Part shown: piece after piece, positions 8,685-17,378 of the stretch
Layout of the letters: every line of letters starts with the position of its first letter
How positions within the stretch are numbered: position 1 is the stretch's first letter
DNA from: Pandoraea sp.
Lineage (GTDB): Bacteria > Pseudomonadota > Gammaproteobacteria > Burkholderiales > Burkholderiaceae
Direction of reading: 5' to 3'
Assembly (NCBI GenBank): GCA_031291335.1
Contig: JARLJF010000057.1
Span: 1 to 38,505, forward strand
DNA: 38,505 nucleotides
The notes under the pieces: model-generated
Database searches by the model: none
Told to the model about the DNA's origin: nothing
The model's input: the letters and a program-made list of their open reading frames with translations, nothing else
Position numbers and translations under genes: made by a program

Positions 8685-9518
8685 ATGTCCCATACCGAAT
8701 CTGCCGAGTCCGTCGATGTCCCCGAGGGGCTTTCCGCCACCTCTGATGCCGGACAGGCCTCGTTGAACCCGCGCCAGCAGGCGCTTTTCGACGCCGTTCG
8801 CCGCGACGGCTTCCTCACGGTCGACGAACTGGCGGCGCGCTTCGACGTCACGCCGCAGACCATCCGGCGCGACATCAACTTCCTGGCCGAACGCAAATGG
8901 GTGCGTCGCTACCACGGCGGCGTTGGCCTGCCGGGCGGGGCGGAGAACGATGCCTACGACGCCCGCCAGACGCAACTGGCCGACGAAAAGCGTCGCATCG
9001 CCATACGCCTCGCCGAACAGATCCCCGATCACGCATCGATCTTCATCAATCTGGGTACCACGACGGAAGCCGTCGCCCGGGCGCTGTCGCGTCACCGTGG
9101 CTTGCGCGTCATCACCAACAATCTGCACGTCGCGGCCATGATGAGCAGCTACGCCGACGCCGAGGTCATCATTACCGGCGGTGTCGTGCGCGCCCGCGAC
9201 CAAGGCGTGACGGGCGAAGCCACACTTGACTTCATTCGTCAGTTCAAAGTCGATTTCGGCATCGTCGGCATCTCGGCCATCGACATCGACGGTACGCTGC
9301 GCGACTTCGACTATCGCGAGGTCCGGGTAGCCGAAGCCATCATCGAGCACTCCCGCACGGTATTTCTGGCCGCCGATCACAGCAAGTTCGGACGTCCGGC
9401 ACTGGTTCGACTAGGGCACCTGTCTCAGGTCGACGCCTTGTTTACCGATCGCCCGGTGCCCGAAGGCATGGCGCAGGTGATCGCCGAGGCAGGCACATTG
9501 GTGCACGTGGCGGACTGA
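8685..9518 (+). CDS. glpR: GlpR, DeoR-family repressor of glycerol-3-phosphate metabolism
   Basis: A 277-residue DeoR-family regulator. The helix-turn-helix lies at about residues 30-85 (LTVDELAARFDVTPQTIRRDINFLAE) and is followed by the sugar-phosphate sensing domain with INLGTTTEAVA, TNNLHVA and GEATLDFIRQFKVDFGIVGIS, all very close to E. coli GlpR. It carries about 25 extra residues before the DNA-binding domain. In the family it is released from DNA by glycerol-3-phosphate. The ATG at 8685 is the only sensible start besides GTG 8679; neither has a good ribosome site. It is followed by glpD after a 179-base region holding a GlpR operator. Confidence 0.93.
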   Translation: MSHTESAESVDVPEGLSATSDAGQASLNPRQQALFDAVRRDGFLTVDELAARFDVTPQTIRRDINFLAERKWVRRYHGGVGLPGGAENDAYDARQTQLADEKRRIAIRLAEQIPDHASIFINLGTTTEAVARALSRHRGLRVITNNLHVAAMMSSYADAEVIITGGVVRARDQGVTGEATLDFIRQFKVDFGIVGISAIDIDGTLRDFDYREVRVAEAIIEHSRTVFLAADHSKFGRPALVRLGHLSQVDALFTDRPVPEGMAQVIAEAGTLVHVAD

Positions 9519-9544
9519 CACGGGCCGCAGGCGGGTCAGGGTGC

Positions 9545-9611
9545 GAATTCATACATCAGAGCAGTGAAATGCGCGAATTCGAAACTCATGCGACGTGATC
9601 TGTTAGAATTC
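9545..9611. repeat. Three GAATTC boxes spaced by 30 and 31 bases
   Basis: GAATTC occurs at 9545-9550, 9575-9580 and 9606-9611, that is, three helical turns apart, upstream of the glpD operator. The first two are preceded by GC (GCGAATTC), and the last two are followed by GAA. Function unknown; possible regulator sites on one face of the DNA. Confidence 0.45.
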
Positions 9612-9618
9612 GAATGGT

Positions 9619-9638
9619 AATGTTCGTAAACGAACATT
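9619..9638. promoter_or_regulatory. GlpR operator upstream of glpD
   Basis: The 20-base sequence AATGTTCGTAAACGAACATT has perfect 8-base inverted arms (AATGTTCG/CGAACATT) around TAAA and matches the known E. coli GlpR consensus (WATGTTCGWTAWCGAACATW) almost base for base. It lies 60 bases before the glpD start codon, next to a weak TAGAAT -10-like hexamer at 9604-9609, so bound GlpR should block initiation. Confidence 0.88.
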
Positions 9639-9643
9639 CAAGA

Positions 9644-9658
9644 CGAACATTTTCGAAC
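9644..9658. promoter_or_regulatory. Second, incomplete GlpR-type site
   Basis: The half-site CGAACATT is repeated at 9644-9651, 13 bases after the copy in the main operator, and runs into TTCGAAC at 9652-9658. It could be a lower-affinity GlpR site extending repression toward the glpD ribosome site. Confidence 0.5.
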
Positions 9659-9697
9659 TTTTCCCTGATTTGACGCCCATTACCCGGGAGTGACGAC

Positions 9698-11236
9698 GTG
9701 CTGACATCCGCCCAATCGCCATCGGACAACCTGCTTGCGCCTTTTGACCTGCTGGTCGTGGGCGGCGGGATCAACGGGACCGGCATTGCGCGCGATGCGG
9801 CCGGTCGCGGCCTGCGTGTATTGCTCGTGGAGCAGGACGATCTGGCGTCGCATACCTCCTCAGCGAGTACCAAGCTGATTCACGGCGGTCTGCGCTATCT
9901 CGAGTATTACGAGTTCAGTCTGGTGCGCAAGGCATTGCAGGAGCGCGAAGTGCTGTTGCGCGCGGCTCCGCACATCATGTGGCCGCTGCGTTTCGTGATG
10001 CCGCACATGCCGAACCTGCGTCCTGCGTGGCTCATCCGCGCGGGACTGTTCCTCTACGATCACCTTGCCCGTCGCGAGATTCTGCCTGGCTCGCGTGGTA
10101 TCGACCTGCGCCAGCATCCGGCGGGCGCACCGCTGCGTCGAGATCTGACGCGCGGTTTCGTGTACTCGGACGGTTGGGTGCAGGACGCGCGTCTGGTCGT
10201 GCTCAATGCGCAGGATGCCGCCGAGCGCGGGGCAACCATTCTCACGCGCACGCGGCTCATTGGCGCCGAGCGCGGCGAGCACATTTGGACGGCCCAGATC
10301 GAGACGCCCGAGGGCTCGCATCAGACGGTGCGTGCGCGGGCCATCGTCAATGCGGCCGGGCCGTGGGTGGGTCATCTGCTTGGCGACGTACTGCGTCAGA
10401 ACGCGACGCATCGCATCCGCATGGTCAAGGGCAGCCACATCGTGACGCGCAAGCTGTTCGATCACGATCACGCGTACATCTTCCAGAACCCGGACAAGCG
10501 CATTATTTTCGCGATTCCGTACGAGCGCGATTTCACACTGATCGGCACGACCGATATCGAGTATCACGGCGATCCGGCGCATGTCGCGATCAACGACGAC
10601 GAGATCGCTTATCTCTGCAAGTCTGCCAGCGACTACTTCACCAAGCCGATCGTGCCTGGCGATGTTGTCTGGACTTACGCGGGGGTGCGTCCGCTGATGG
10701 AAGAAGAGGTCTCGAATCCGTCGGCCGTCACCCGCGACTACAAGCTCGAACTGGATGCGCCCGTGACGCGCGCACCGTTGCTGTCGGTGTTCGGCGGCAA
10801 GATCACGACGTACCGTCGTCTCGCGGAAGAGGCGATGTCTTATCTGCATGGCCCGCTGGGCTTCACGCATGGCGACTGGACGGCGGGTGCCCCGCTACCG
10901 GGCGGCGACATGCCGCAGCCGGACGCGGGTGCGTTCGAAACCTCGCTGCGTGCGCAAATGCCGTGGCTGCCGCAGGCGCTGGCGCATCGCTACGCGCGCA
11001 CCTACGGCACGCGCACTCACGTGCTGGTTGGCGATGCGAACTCGCTCGACGGTCTGGGACAACGCATCTGCGGCGATCTGTATGAAGCCGAGCTGCGCTA
11101 TCTTGTGCAGCACGAATGGGCGCGCACGGCGCAAGACGTACTGTGGCGCCGGACCAAACTGGGGCTGCATGTCGGCAAGGACGGCGAAGCCAGCGTGCAG
11201 GAGTGGTTTGCACGACACATGGAAATGGCTGCCTGA
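9698..11236 (+). CDS. glpD: GlpD, aerobic glycerol-3-phosphate dehydrogenase
   Basis: A 512-residue FAD enzyme that oxidises glycerol-3-phosphate to dihydroxyacetone phosphate at the inner membrane and passes electrons to quinone. The N-terminal dinucleotide fold reads [20 protein letters not shown], followed by [20 protein letters not shown], diagnostic for GlpD. The C-terminal domain continues through [31 protein letters not shown] sequence typical of the family. The start is GTG at 9698 with GGGAG seven bases before it. It is followed 29 bases later by glpK, and the upstream GlpR operator implies repression without glycerol-3-phosphate. Confidence 0.95.
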   Translation: MLTSAQSPSDNLLAPFDLLVVGGGINGTGIARDAAGRGLRVLLVEQDDLASHTSSASTKLIHGGLRYLEYYEFSLVRKALQEREVLLRAAPHIMWPLRFVMPHMPNLRPAWLIRAGLFLYDHLARREILPGSRGIDLRQHPAGAPLRRDLTRGFVYSDGWVQDARLVVLNAQDAAERGATILTRTRLIGAERGEHIWTAQIETPEGSHQTVRARAIVNAAGPWVGHLLGDVLRQNATHRIRMVKGSHIVTRKLFDHDHAYIFQNPDKRIIFAIPYERDFTLIGTTDIEYHGDPAHVAINDDEIAYLCKSASDYFTKPIVPGDVVWTYAGVRPLMEEEVSNPSAVTRDYKLELDAPVTRAPLLSVFGGKITTYRRLAEEAMSYLHGPLGFTHGDWTAGAPLPGGDMPQPDAGAFETSLRAQMPWLPQALAHRYARTYGTRTHVLVGDANSLDGLGQRICGDLYEAELRYLVQHEWARTAQDVLWRRTKLGLHVGKDGEASVQEWFARHMEMAA

Positions 11237-11265
11237 CGTCAGTAGAAAAACAGGAGACAAGCGCA

Positions 11266-12768
11266 ATGGCAGGAGGAGCGTACATCCTTGCGTTCGATCA
11301 GGGCACGACCAGTTCGCGAGCGCTGCTGTTCGATCGCGATGGCCGTGTCGTGGCGACCGCACAGAAGGAATTCCGTCAGATCTATCCGCACCCGGGCTGG
11401 GTCGAGCACGATCCGCGCGAAATCTGGTCCACGCAGGCCGGCGTTGCAGCCGAAGCGTTGACGCATGCCGGTGTCGGCGGCAGCGACATCGCTGCCATCG
11501 GCATCACGAACCAACGTGAGACGACTGTCGTGTGGGATCGCCGCACGGGCGAGCCGGTGTACAACGCCATCGTCTGGCAGGATCGCCGCACGGCGGATTT
11601 CTGCGACCAGTTGCGCGCAGACGGGAAGGAATATCTGGTCTCAAGCCGCACCGGGCTTCGCATCGACTCCTATTTCTCCGGCAGCAAGATTCGCTGGATT
11701 CTGGATAACGTCGACGGCGCGCGCGACGCCGCCGAAGCGGGACATCTCGCGTTCGGCACCATCGACAGTTGGCTCGTATGGCATTTGACGGGCGGCAAGC
11801 TGCATGTGACGGACGTCTCGAACGCCTCGCGCACCATGCTTTTCAACATCCACACGCTCGAGTGGGACGACGAACTCCTCGCGCTGCTTGGCGTGCCGCG
11901 CAGCCTGTTGCCGGAGGTGCGTTCGTCGAGCGAAGTATTCGGACACACGGCCACGTCGCTGTTCTCCGTGCCGGTGCCGATTGCGGGCATCGCAGGCGAT
12001 CAGCAGGCGGCGCTCTTCGGACAGATGTGCCTCTCGCCGGGTATGGTGAAGAACACGTACGGCACGGGTTGCTTCATGGTGATGAACACCGGCAGCCAGC
12101 CGCAGGCGTCGAGCCATAATCTGCTCACGACGGTGGCCTGGAAGATCGGCAATCGGGTGGACTATGCGCTCGAAGGCAGCATCTTCATCGGTGGCGCGGT
12201 TGTGCAGTGGTTGCGCGACGGGCTGGGCATCATTCGTCACTCGCGCGATGTCGAAGCGCTTGCTACCAGCGTGCCGGATGCCGATGGCGTTGTGCTCGTG
12301 CCGGCGTTCGCCGGACTCGGTGCGCCGCATTGGCAACCGCGAGCGCGCGGCACGCTGTTCGGTGCGACACGCGGCACAACCGCCGCGCATGTGGCGCGTG
12401 CGGCACTCGACAGCATTGCATTCCAGACGCTCGACGTCTTGCGCGCGATGGAAGCCGACGCGGGTCTGCATGTGTCCGAGTTGCGCGTCGACGGCGGCGC
12501 TGCGGCCAACGATCTTTTGATGCAGTGGCAGGCGGACTTGCTGGGGGCCGACGTGGTGCGTCCGAAGGTGATCGAGACGACAGCGGCAGGTGCCGCCTAT
12601 CTCGCCGGGCTGGCCGTGGGCTTCTGGCCGGACATCGACACGCTGCAACGCCAATGGCAGTTACAGCGACGCTTTTCCCGCAAGCTTTCCGAGAACGATG
12701 TCGACCGGGCGGTCAGGGGGTGGCAACGCGCGGTGCGCGCCGCCAAGGTCTGGGCGGAAGAGGGCTGA
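11266..12768 (+). CDS. glpK: GlpK, glycerol kinase
   Basis: A 500-residue FGGY-family kinase that makes glycerol-3-phosphate from glycerol and ATP in the cytoplasm, supplying the substrate of GlpD. Typical blocks are [20 protein letters not shown] at the N-terminus, [14 protein letters not shown] near residue 80, [12 protein letters not shown] near residue 245 and [12 protein letters not shown] near residue 345. The open frame runs on upstream into glpD, but ATG 11266 has AGGAG nine bases before it and yields the family-standard length. No glpF facilitator gene is present between or beside these genes in the window. Confidence 0.96.
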   Translation: MAGGAYILAFDQGTTSSRALLFDRDGRVVATAQKEFRQIYPHPGWVEHDPREIWSTQAGVAAEALTHAGVGGSDIAAIGITNQRETTVVWDRRTGEPVYNAIVWQDRRTADFCDQLRADGKEYLVSSRTGLRIDSYFSGSKIRWILDNVDGARDAAEAGHLAFGTIDSWLVWHLTGGKLHVTDVSNASRTMLFNIHTLEWDDELLALLGVPRSLLPEVRSSSEVFGHTATSLFSVPVPIAGIAGDQQAALFGQMCLSPGMVKNTYGTGCFMVMNTGSQPQASSHNLLTTVAWKIGNRVDYALEGSIFIGGAVVQWLRDGLGIIRHSRDVEALATSVPDADGVVLVPAFAGLGAPHWQPRARGTLFGATRGTTAAHVARAALDSIAFQTLDVLRAMEADAGLHVSELRVDGGAAANDLLMQWQADLLGADVVRPKVIETTAAGAAYLAGLAVGFWPDIDTLQRQWQLQRRFSRKLSENDVDRAVRGWQRAVRAAKVWAEEG

Positions 12769-12830
12769 AGCCGCCTGACGAGGGTTGGCTTCAGCGCAAG
12801 GCTCTCCCGGGCGCCACATGGCGGCGATCG

Positions 12831-12851
12831 CCGGCGGCATCATGCCGCCGG
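12831..12851 (+). other. Stem-loop downstream of glpK
   Basis: Perfect 9-base-pair stem CCGGCGGCA/TGCCGCCGG with a three-base loop, about 60 bases after the glpK stop. There is no T run after it, so it is not a standard intrinsic terminator; it may protect the 3' end of the message. Confidence 0.45.
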
Positions 12852-13415
12852 TGCCGCCAGCTCGCACACCGCTCACGCGGATGACGACGGGCTGACTTTG
12901 CCGGGCTCGCAGGCGCGAGCGACCGGGCGCAGGGACTTAGGGCGCAAGGCCCGGTGCGGCGCATTTGCATGATCCCCTCCCTGAATATTTCCCATCGTCT
13001 GACGTGAATCGGTCTCGGGTGCAATCCGTCCGCGTCCGGGGCGCTCCCGGCGAGGGATAGGCATCGGGCGTGCCGGGGCCATGTGGCGTGCATGGCTTGA
13101 TTCCCGAGGCGGTCGACCCAGGCGAAGAGACTTCCCCGGAGGCGGACGGCTTGCGTCCTTACCGATGCGAGAAGCATGCCAGTCGCTGCAACCTATTGAA
13201 TTGGCAGGGAAGTTTGTTGTTCGAAACGGGGTGTTTTCCGTCTTCCGAAGGAAAACGTTTCAGGAATGAAAGGCGAGGCGGGCGCTCGGGCGAAGCGCGT
13301 CTCGGCGCGCTACGGGACACCCGGTCGGGAAACCGGGTGCCGCACCGGTGACGGCAAATTAGGCAATGCACTTGACACTCAATACCGGCGGGCGTTTGCG
13401 CCGTCGGCCGAGCAC

Positions 13416-13450
13416 TTATGCAAAGGGTTATCAACAGTTGCTGTGGATAT
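13416..13450. promoter_or_regulatory. Cluster of DnaA-box-like 9-mers
   Basis: TTATCAACA (13428-13436) and, on the other strand, ATATCCACA (13442-13450) each differ from the DnaA box TTATCCACA by one base; TTATGCAAA (13416-13424) differs by two. They are packed in 35 bases of non-coding DNA. There is no origin gene nearby, so at most a DnaA-binding site outside the origin is suggested. Confidence 0.35.
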
Positions 13451-13501
13451 CCTTGCCGTCGACCGGTGCAGGTCCTGCAAAATCCATCGGACGACGATGC
13501 G

Positions 13502-14206
13502 TCAGGCGGCCGGCTTCTTGCCGATGGTGAAGGCGATCTCAGCCACGCCTGCCACGCCGGCGCTGACCTTGTCGCCCGGTTCGAGCGGTCCCACGCCTGC
13601 GGGCGTGCCGGTGAAGATCAGGTCGCCTGCTGCGAGCTTCACGCTACGCGAGATCTCGGCAATCAGGTCAGGCACCGACCAGATCAGCTCATTGAGATCG
13701 CCGGTCTGACGGTTCTCGCCATTCACGTCCAGCCACACGCGGCCTTCCTTCGGATGACCGACATCTGCCACGGCGTGGAGCGGGCCGCACGGTGCCGAGG
13801 CATCGAACGCCTTGCCCCAGTCCCACGGACGACGCGTGTCCTTGGCCTGCTGCTGCAGGTCGCGACGCGTGAGGTCGACACCGACACCGTAACCCCACAC
13901 CAGCGACAGCGCCTGGCTGGCATCGACGTTCTCGCCGTCGGCGCCGATGGCGACCACCAGTTCGATCTCGTGGTGAAGCTCGCTCGTGAGCGGCGGGTAG
14001 GGCAGCGTGCCTTCGGCGGCAACGACGGCGTCGGCCGGCTTCATGAAGAAGAACGGCGGCTCGCGATCCGGATTGCTGCCCATCTCGCGGGCATGTGCGG
14101 CGTAGTTACGGCCGACGCAGAACACGCGGCGCACGGGAAAGCGGGCGTCGCTGCCTGCGACGGCGACCGACGCCTGGGGCGGGGCCGAAATAACGAATTG
14201 GCTCAT
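13502..14206 (-). CDS. Fumarylacetoacetate hydrolase family protein (fumarylpyruvate hydrolase-like)
   Basis: A 234-residue FAA-hydrolase-fold protein that would cleave a C-C bond in an acylpyruvate, as in gentisate or related aromatic ring breakdown. Family features are VFCVGRNYAAHAREMG near residue 28, FFFMKPADAVV near residue 52, the metal-binding HHEIELVV near residue 78 and GYGVGVDLTRRDLQQ near residue 105, and TGTPAGVGPLEPGD near the C-terminus. I chose ATG 14206, which gives the family-standard N-terminus; the open frame upstream is shadow sequence. It lies downstream of a VOC-family gene on the same strand, probably in one operon. The exact substrate is not known. Confidence 0.85.
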   Translation of the reverse strand: MSQFVISAPPQASVAVAGSDARFPVRRVFCVGRNYAAHAREMGSNPDREPPFFFMKPADAVVAAEGTLPYPPLTSELHHEIELVVAIGADGENVDASQALSLVWGYGVGVDLTRRDLQQQAKDTRRPWDWGKAFDASAPCGPLHAVADVGHPKEGRVWLDVNGENRQTGDLNELIWSVPDLIAEISRSVKLAAGDLIFTGTPAGVGPLEPGDKVSAGVAGVAEIAFTIGKKPAA

Positions 14207-14328
14207 GAGAAGACTCTCGGCTGAAACGAAACAATAACCAACAAGATACTGGCGCCGACACACGACGGCGCCTTGAACAACGTCGCGCCTATCGGCACGA
14301 ACGACAGCAAAACGGCCCGACTTCGCAA

Positions 14329-14748
14329 CTACTTCGCAAAGACCTGCGACAGGTCGGCAAACGCTTTGAACTCCAGCGCGTTGCCGGCCGGGTCGTAGAA
14401 GAACAGCGTTGCCTGCTCGCCCACTTGTCCGGCGAAGCGAATATGCGGCTCGATCACGAAACGGGTACCGGCGGCGCGCAGGCGCTCGGCCAGTGCATGC
14501 CACGCGGGCATGTCAAGGATAACGCCGAAATGCGGGACAGGAACTTCGTCACCATCGACCGGATTCGTGATGCGCTTGCCCGCTTCGTCCGGCGAGAGGT
14601 GGGCGACCAGTTGATGGCCGAAGAAATCGAAGTCGATCCAGTGATCCGAACTGCGCCCTTCGGCACAACCCATCACGCCGCCGTAGAAGCGACGGGCCGC
14701 TTCGAGATCGTCGACAGGGAACGCGAGGTGAAAGAGCGGTGTTGCCAT
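14329..14748 (-). CDS. VOC-family (glyoxalase/dioxygenase fold) protein
   Basis: A 139-residue protein of the vicinal oxygen chelate superfamily. It begins [25 protein letters not shown], the standard first beta-alpha-beta module with its metal-site histidine, and ends with [17 protein letters not shown], where the last Glu is the usual metal ligand. ATG 14748 has GGAG eight bases ahead. Placed before an FAA hydrolase gene (122-base gap), it may be a ring-cleavage or isomerase accessory enzyme in aromatic catabolism; this role is inferred from context only. Confidence 0.8.
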   Translation of the reverse strand: MATPLFHLAFPVDDLEAARRFYGGVMGCAEGRSSDHWIDFDFFGHQLVAHLSPDEAGKRITNPVDGDEVPVPHFGVILDMPAWHALAERLRAAGTRFVIEPHIRFAGQVGEQATLFFYDPAGNALEFKAFADLSQVFAK

Positions 14749-14892
14749 ACGGGGACTCCGGTGCAATGTGGGGTTGAACGAGTTTCGAATGCCGCGTGGT
14801 CTCGCGGACGTCTTTTTTCCTTGGCCATCGACAGGCAGAACGGCCCCACCGATTTGCTGTAAATTCTATCCATCGATAAAAATAATCAGAAA

Positions 14893-14903
14893 CGAATAAT
14901 TCG
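14893..14903. promoter_or_regulatory. Palindrome in the LysR/VOC divergent promoter region
   Basis: CGAAT-A-ATTCG is an 11-base perfect palindrome in an unusually AT-rich stretch (about 14860-14930) between the divergent VOC and LysR genes, 28 bases before the LysR start. It is a candidate LysR-type binding site. Confidence 0.35.
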
Positions 14904-14930
14904 ACCGCTCAGTCACAAAAATTTCGATCA

Positions 14931-15857
14931 ATGATCCGTTACCTGAAAACCTTCGTCACGGCAGCCGAAACCGCTTCGTTCTCGGCGGCGGGCGCGCGCC
15001 TCGGACTGACCCAGTCGGCCGTGAGTGCGCAGATCCAGCGTCTTGAGGACGATCTCGGTGTGCAGCTCTTCGAGCGCACCGGACGCGCCGTGTCGCTCTC
15101 CGACGATGGCCGCCGCTTGCTCGCTCAAGCGCAGGGGGTGATAGCGGGATATCAGGCGATGCGCGGCGAGGTTGGGGCGCACGACGGGCAGGCGGCGCTC
15201 GCACCCATCCACGTTGGCGCGATCCTCACGGTGCAGCTTGGCCTGCTGCCGGGCGCGGTGCAGCGCTGGACGGCGCTCGGCGCGATGCCGCATCTGAACA
15301 TCGTGCCGGGCATGTCGGTGCAATTGCTGGGGCAGCTTGACGCGAAGGAACTCGATCTGGCGGTGATGATCCGGCCACGCATTGGCGTACCGGCGGACAT
15401 GAAGTGGCTCACGCTCATGCAGGAGCCATACGTCGCCATCGCTCCGAAGGGGACGCGCGGGACTGTGGCCGATTGGGCCGTCGAGATGCCGTTCGTGCGC
15501 TACAACCGGCGCTCATACGGGGGCGAGCTTGTCGAGCGTTACCTGCGCCGGCATCGGCTCTGGGTGCGCGAAGGCGTCGAGCTGGACGAGCCCGAAGTCA
15601 TCCTGCGCCTGGTGCGCGCACGACTGGGATGGTCGATCGTGCCCGCGACGCTTATCGGTCTGCCGGTCGAGGGGCATGGCGCGACGAAGGCGGGCAAGGG
15701 GGGAGGCAACGTCGTTCAGGGCGTTCAGGTGCTGCCGCTCTCGGGCGCACCGCTCACGCGGGAGCTAGGCGTACTCGTGCGCCAATCGGCGCTCAAACGC
15801 ACGCCGGTTGCCACGCTGATGCAGTGCCTCACCCACGAGGCTCAGTCGCTCGGATGA
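14931..15857 (+). CDS. LysR-family transcriptional regulator
   Basis: A 308-residue LysR regulator with an N-terminal helix-turn-helix (SFSAAGARLGLTQSAVSAQIQRLEDDLGVQLFERTGR, residues about 18-50) and a C-terminal effector-binding domain. It is divergent from the VOC-FAA hydrolase pair, so it probably controls them. Its last 16 bases overlap the end of the convergent outer-membrane factor gene. Confidence 0.92.
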   Translation: MIRYLKTFVTAAETASFSAAGARLGLTQSAVSAQIQRLEDDLGVQLFERTGRAVSLSDDGRRLLAQAQGVIAGYQAMRGEVGAHDGQAALAPIHVGAILTVQLGLLPGAVQRWTALGAMPHLNIVPGMSVQLLGQLDAKELDLAVMIRPRIGVPADMKWLTLMQEPYVAIAPKGTRGTVADWAVEMPFVRYNRRSYGGELVERYLRRHRLWVREGVELDEPEVILRLVRARLGWSIVPATLIGLPVEGHGATKAGKGGGNVVQGVQVLPLSGAPLTRELGVLVRQSALKRTPVATLMQCLTHEAQSLG

Positions 15858-17371
15858 GTGGCGGCCTGTGGCAGTGGCGAAGCCGGCTCGGCCATTGCGC
15901 CGCCCAACGCCTGCCATAGCGCTGCGGTATCCGTCAGACGAGCGCCTTGCGCATCGAGCCGGGCGCGCGTGGCGTCGAGTGCCTGTCGCTGGGCGTCGAG
16001 CAGCGAGAGATGGCTGATGCCGCCCAGGCGATATCGCTCGCTTGCAATCCGGAAGGCCGCCTCCGTCCGGCGCGCTGCATCGTCGCGGGCGGTGAGGGTG
16101 TTGGCGTCGGCCTCCAGCGCGCGCATGGCGTCGGCCACCTGCGCGAGACCGAGCAGCACGGTGTCCTGATATGACGCGAGCGCCGCGTCATAGGCGGCAA
16201 CGGCCGAGCGCCGTTGCGCGCGCAACTCGCCGCCGCGAAACAGCGGCTGCAACAGGTTCATCCCGATATTCCAGATGTTGATGCCGTTACCCAGATCGGC
16301 GGTGCGCATGCGCTGCGTGCCGAAGCTGCCGGACAGTGTGAATTGCGGGTAGAGATTCGCGGTGGCCACGCCGACATCGGCGCTGGCCTTATGCAACATC
16401 GCCTCGGCGGCGCGAATATCCGGACGTCTCTGGGCCAGCGTGGAGGGTAGCGACACGGGAACCGCTTGCGGCAGTTGCAGGCTGTTGAGATCGATGACGG
16501 GAGACGTGAAGGCGCCGGGTGCCTGACCGGTCCAGCGAGCCAGTTGGTGATCGTACTGAGCGATCTGCAAGCGCAGCGCAGGCAACTGCGCTTCGGTCTG
16601 GGCAACGAGCGCGGCCTGATTCTCGACGTCGAGCGTGGCTACGCCGCCCACGCGCTGACGCGAGCGCGTAATGTCGAGCTGCGCCCGTTGCGCGCTCGCC
16701 ATGCCTTCGAGCGCCGAGAGCTGAGCCCGTGCGCTGGCTTGTCGCAGGGCTGCCGTCACCACGTTGCCCGCGAGCGAGAGCCGGGCGGCTTCCGCTTCGA
16801 AGCGTTGGTAATCGATCTGCGCAGCCAGACCTTCCAGCGCACGCCGATTCGCGCCGAACACATCCAGCGTGTAAGCAATATCGACGCTCGCGTTGTACAA
16901 CGTGAACGGTCCGGGATTGGGCACGCTCGTGATGCCGAACGACTCAAGATCGACCTGCTCGCGCGTGCCTGAGAGCTTGAGATCCGCTGACGGCAGCAAA
17001 CGCGCACCCGCCTGGGCGCGATAGTCTTCCTGCGCCTGACGCAGTTTCGCCTCGGCTTGTCGCAATGTGGGGCTATCCGCGAGCGCCTGATCGACAAGGG
17101 CGTTCAGGGCGGGTGAGCCGAAACGTGTCCACCAGTGCGATGGCACGTCGTCCCCTGCGATCAGAGTTTGCGCCATGCCTTGCGCCCCGTCGGTGCCGGC
17201 GGTCATGGCGGACTGCGTGCCCGTGGTGTATTGCGAAACGTTAGTCGGGTCGGGCGTGTGAAAGTCAGGCCCGACCGTGCAGGCCGCGAGCGTCGCGCTC
17301 AGCCCCAGCGTCAGCCACAGCGATGAGCTGCGGGCAGCGCGGTCACGACCCCTATGTCGGGCAACTCGCAT
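15842..17371 (-). CDS. Outer-membrane efflux lipoprotein (NodT/OprM type)
   Basis: A 509-residue outer-membrane factor of the TolC superfamily. A lipobox LAAC places the lipid-modified cysteine at residue 31, followed by TVGPDFHTPD, the classic NodT-family start. Two repeats rich in helical coiled-coil sequence (about residues 90-290 and 300-490) would build the periplasmic tunnel and the outer-membrane barrel. It is the last gene of the exporter operon, seven bases after the permease stop, and gives the exporter its own exit duct. Confidence 0.92.
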   Translation of the reverse strand: MRVARHRGRDRAARSSSLWLTLGLSATLAACTVGPDFHTPDPTNVSQYTTGTQSAMTAGTDGAQGMAQTLIAGDDVPSHWWTRFGSPALNALVDQALADSPTLRQAEAKLRQAQEDYRAQAGARLLPSADLKLSGTREQVDLESFGITSVPNPGPFTLYNASVDIAYTLDVFGANRRALEGLAAQIDYQRFEAEAARLSLAGNVVTAALRQASARAQLSALEGMASAQRAQLDITRSRQRVGGVATLDVENQAALVAQTEAQLPALRLQIAQYDHQLARWTGQAPGAFTSPVIDLNSLQLPQAVPVSLPSTLAQRRPDIRAAEAMLHKASADVGVATANLYPQFTLSGSFGTQRMRTADLGNGINIWNIGMNLLQPLFRGGELRAQRRSAVAAYDAALASYQDTVLLGLAQVADAMRALEADANTLTARDDAARRTEAAFRIASERYRLGGISHLSLLDAQRQALDATRARLDAQGARLTDTAALWQALGGAMAEPASPLPQAATHPSD

Positions 17372-17378
17372 GATGGCC

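Larger units (their letters stand above)
12769..13501. other. Gene-free, hairpin-rich interval
   Basis: About 730 bases after glpK that encode no recognisable protein on either strand. It holds several hairpins: CCGGCGGCA/TGCCGCCGG at 12831-12851, GTTTTCC/GGAAAAC at 13233-13256, and CACCCGGT/ACCGGGTG at 13318-13339. A group of DnaA-box-like 9-mers lies near 13416-13450, and a TGCAGGTCCTGCA palindrome at 13467-13479. The density of hairpins could mean a structured RNA, but I cannot match it to a known class. Confidence 0.5.

Noticed and set aside
13300..13375. Cobalamin-riboswitch-like segment (GGGAA followed by CCGGGTG and CCGGTG)
   Set aside because: Only a short part resembles the conserved core; the B12 box and the rest of the roughly 200-base fold are missing, and the downstream gene is on the other strand.
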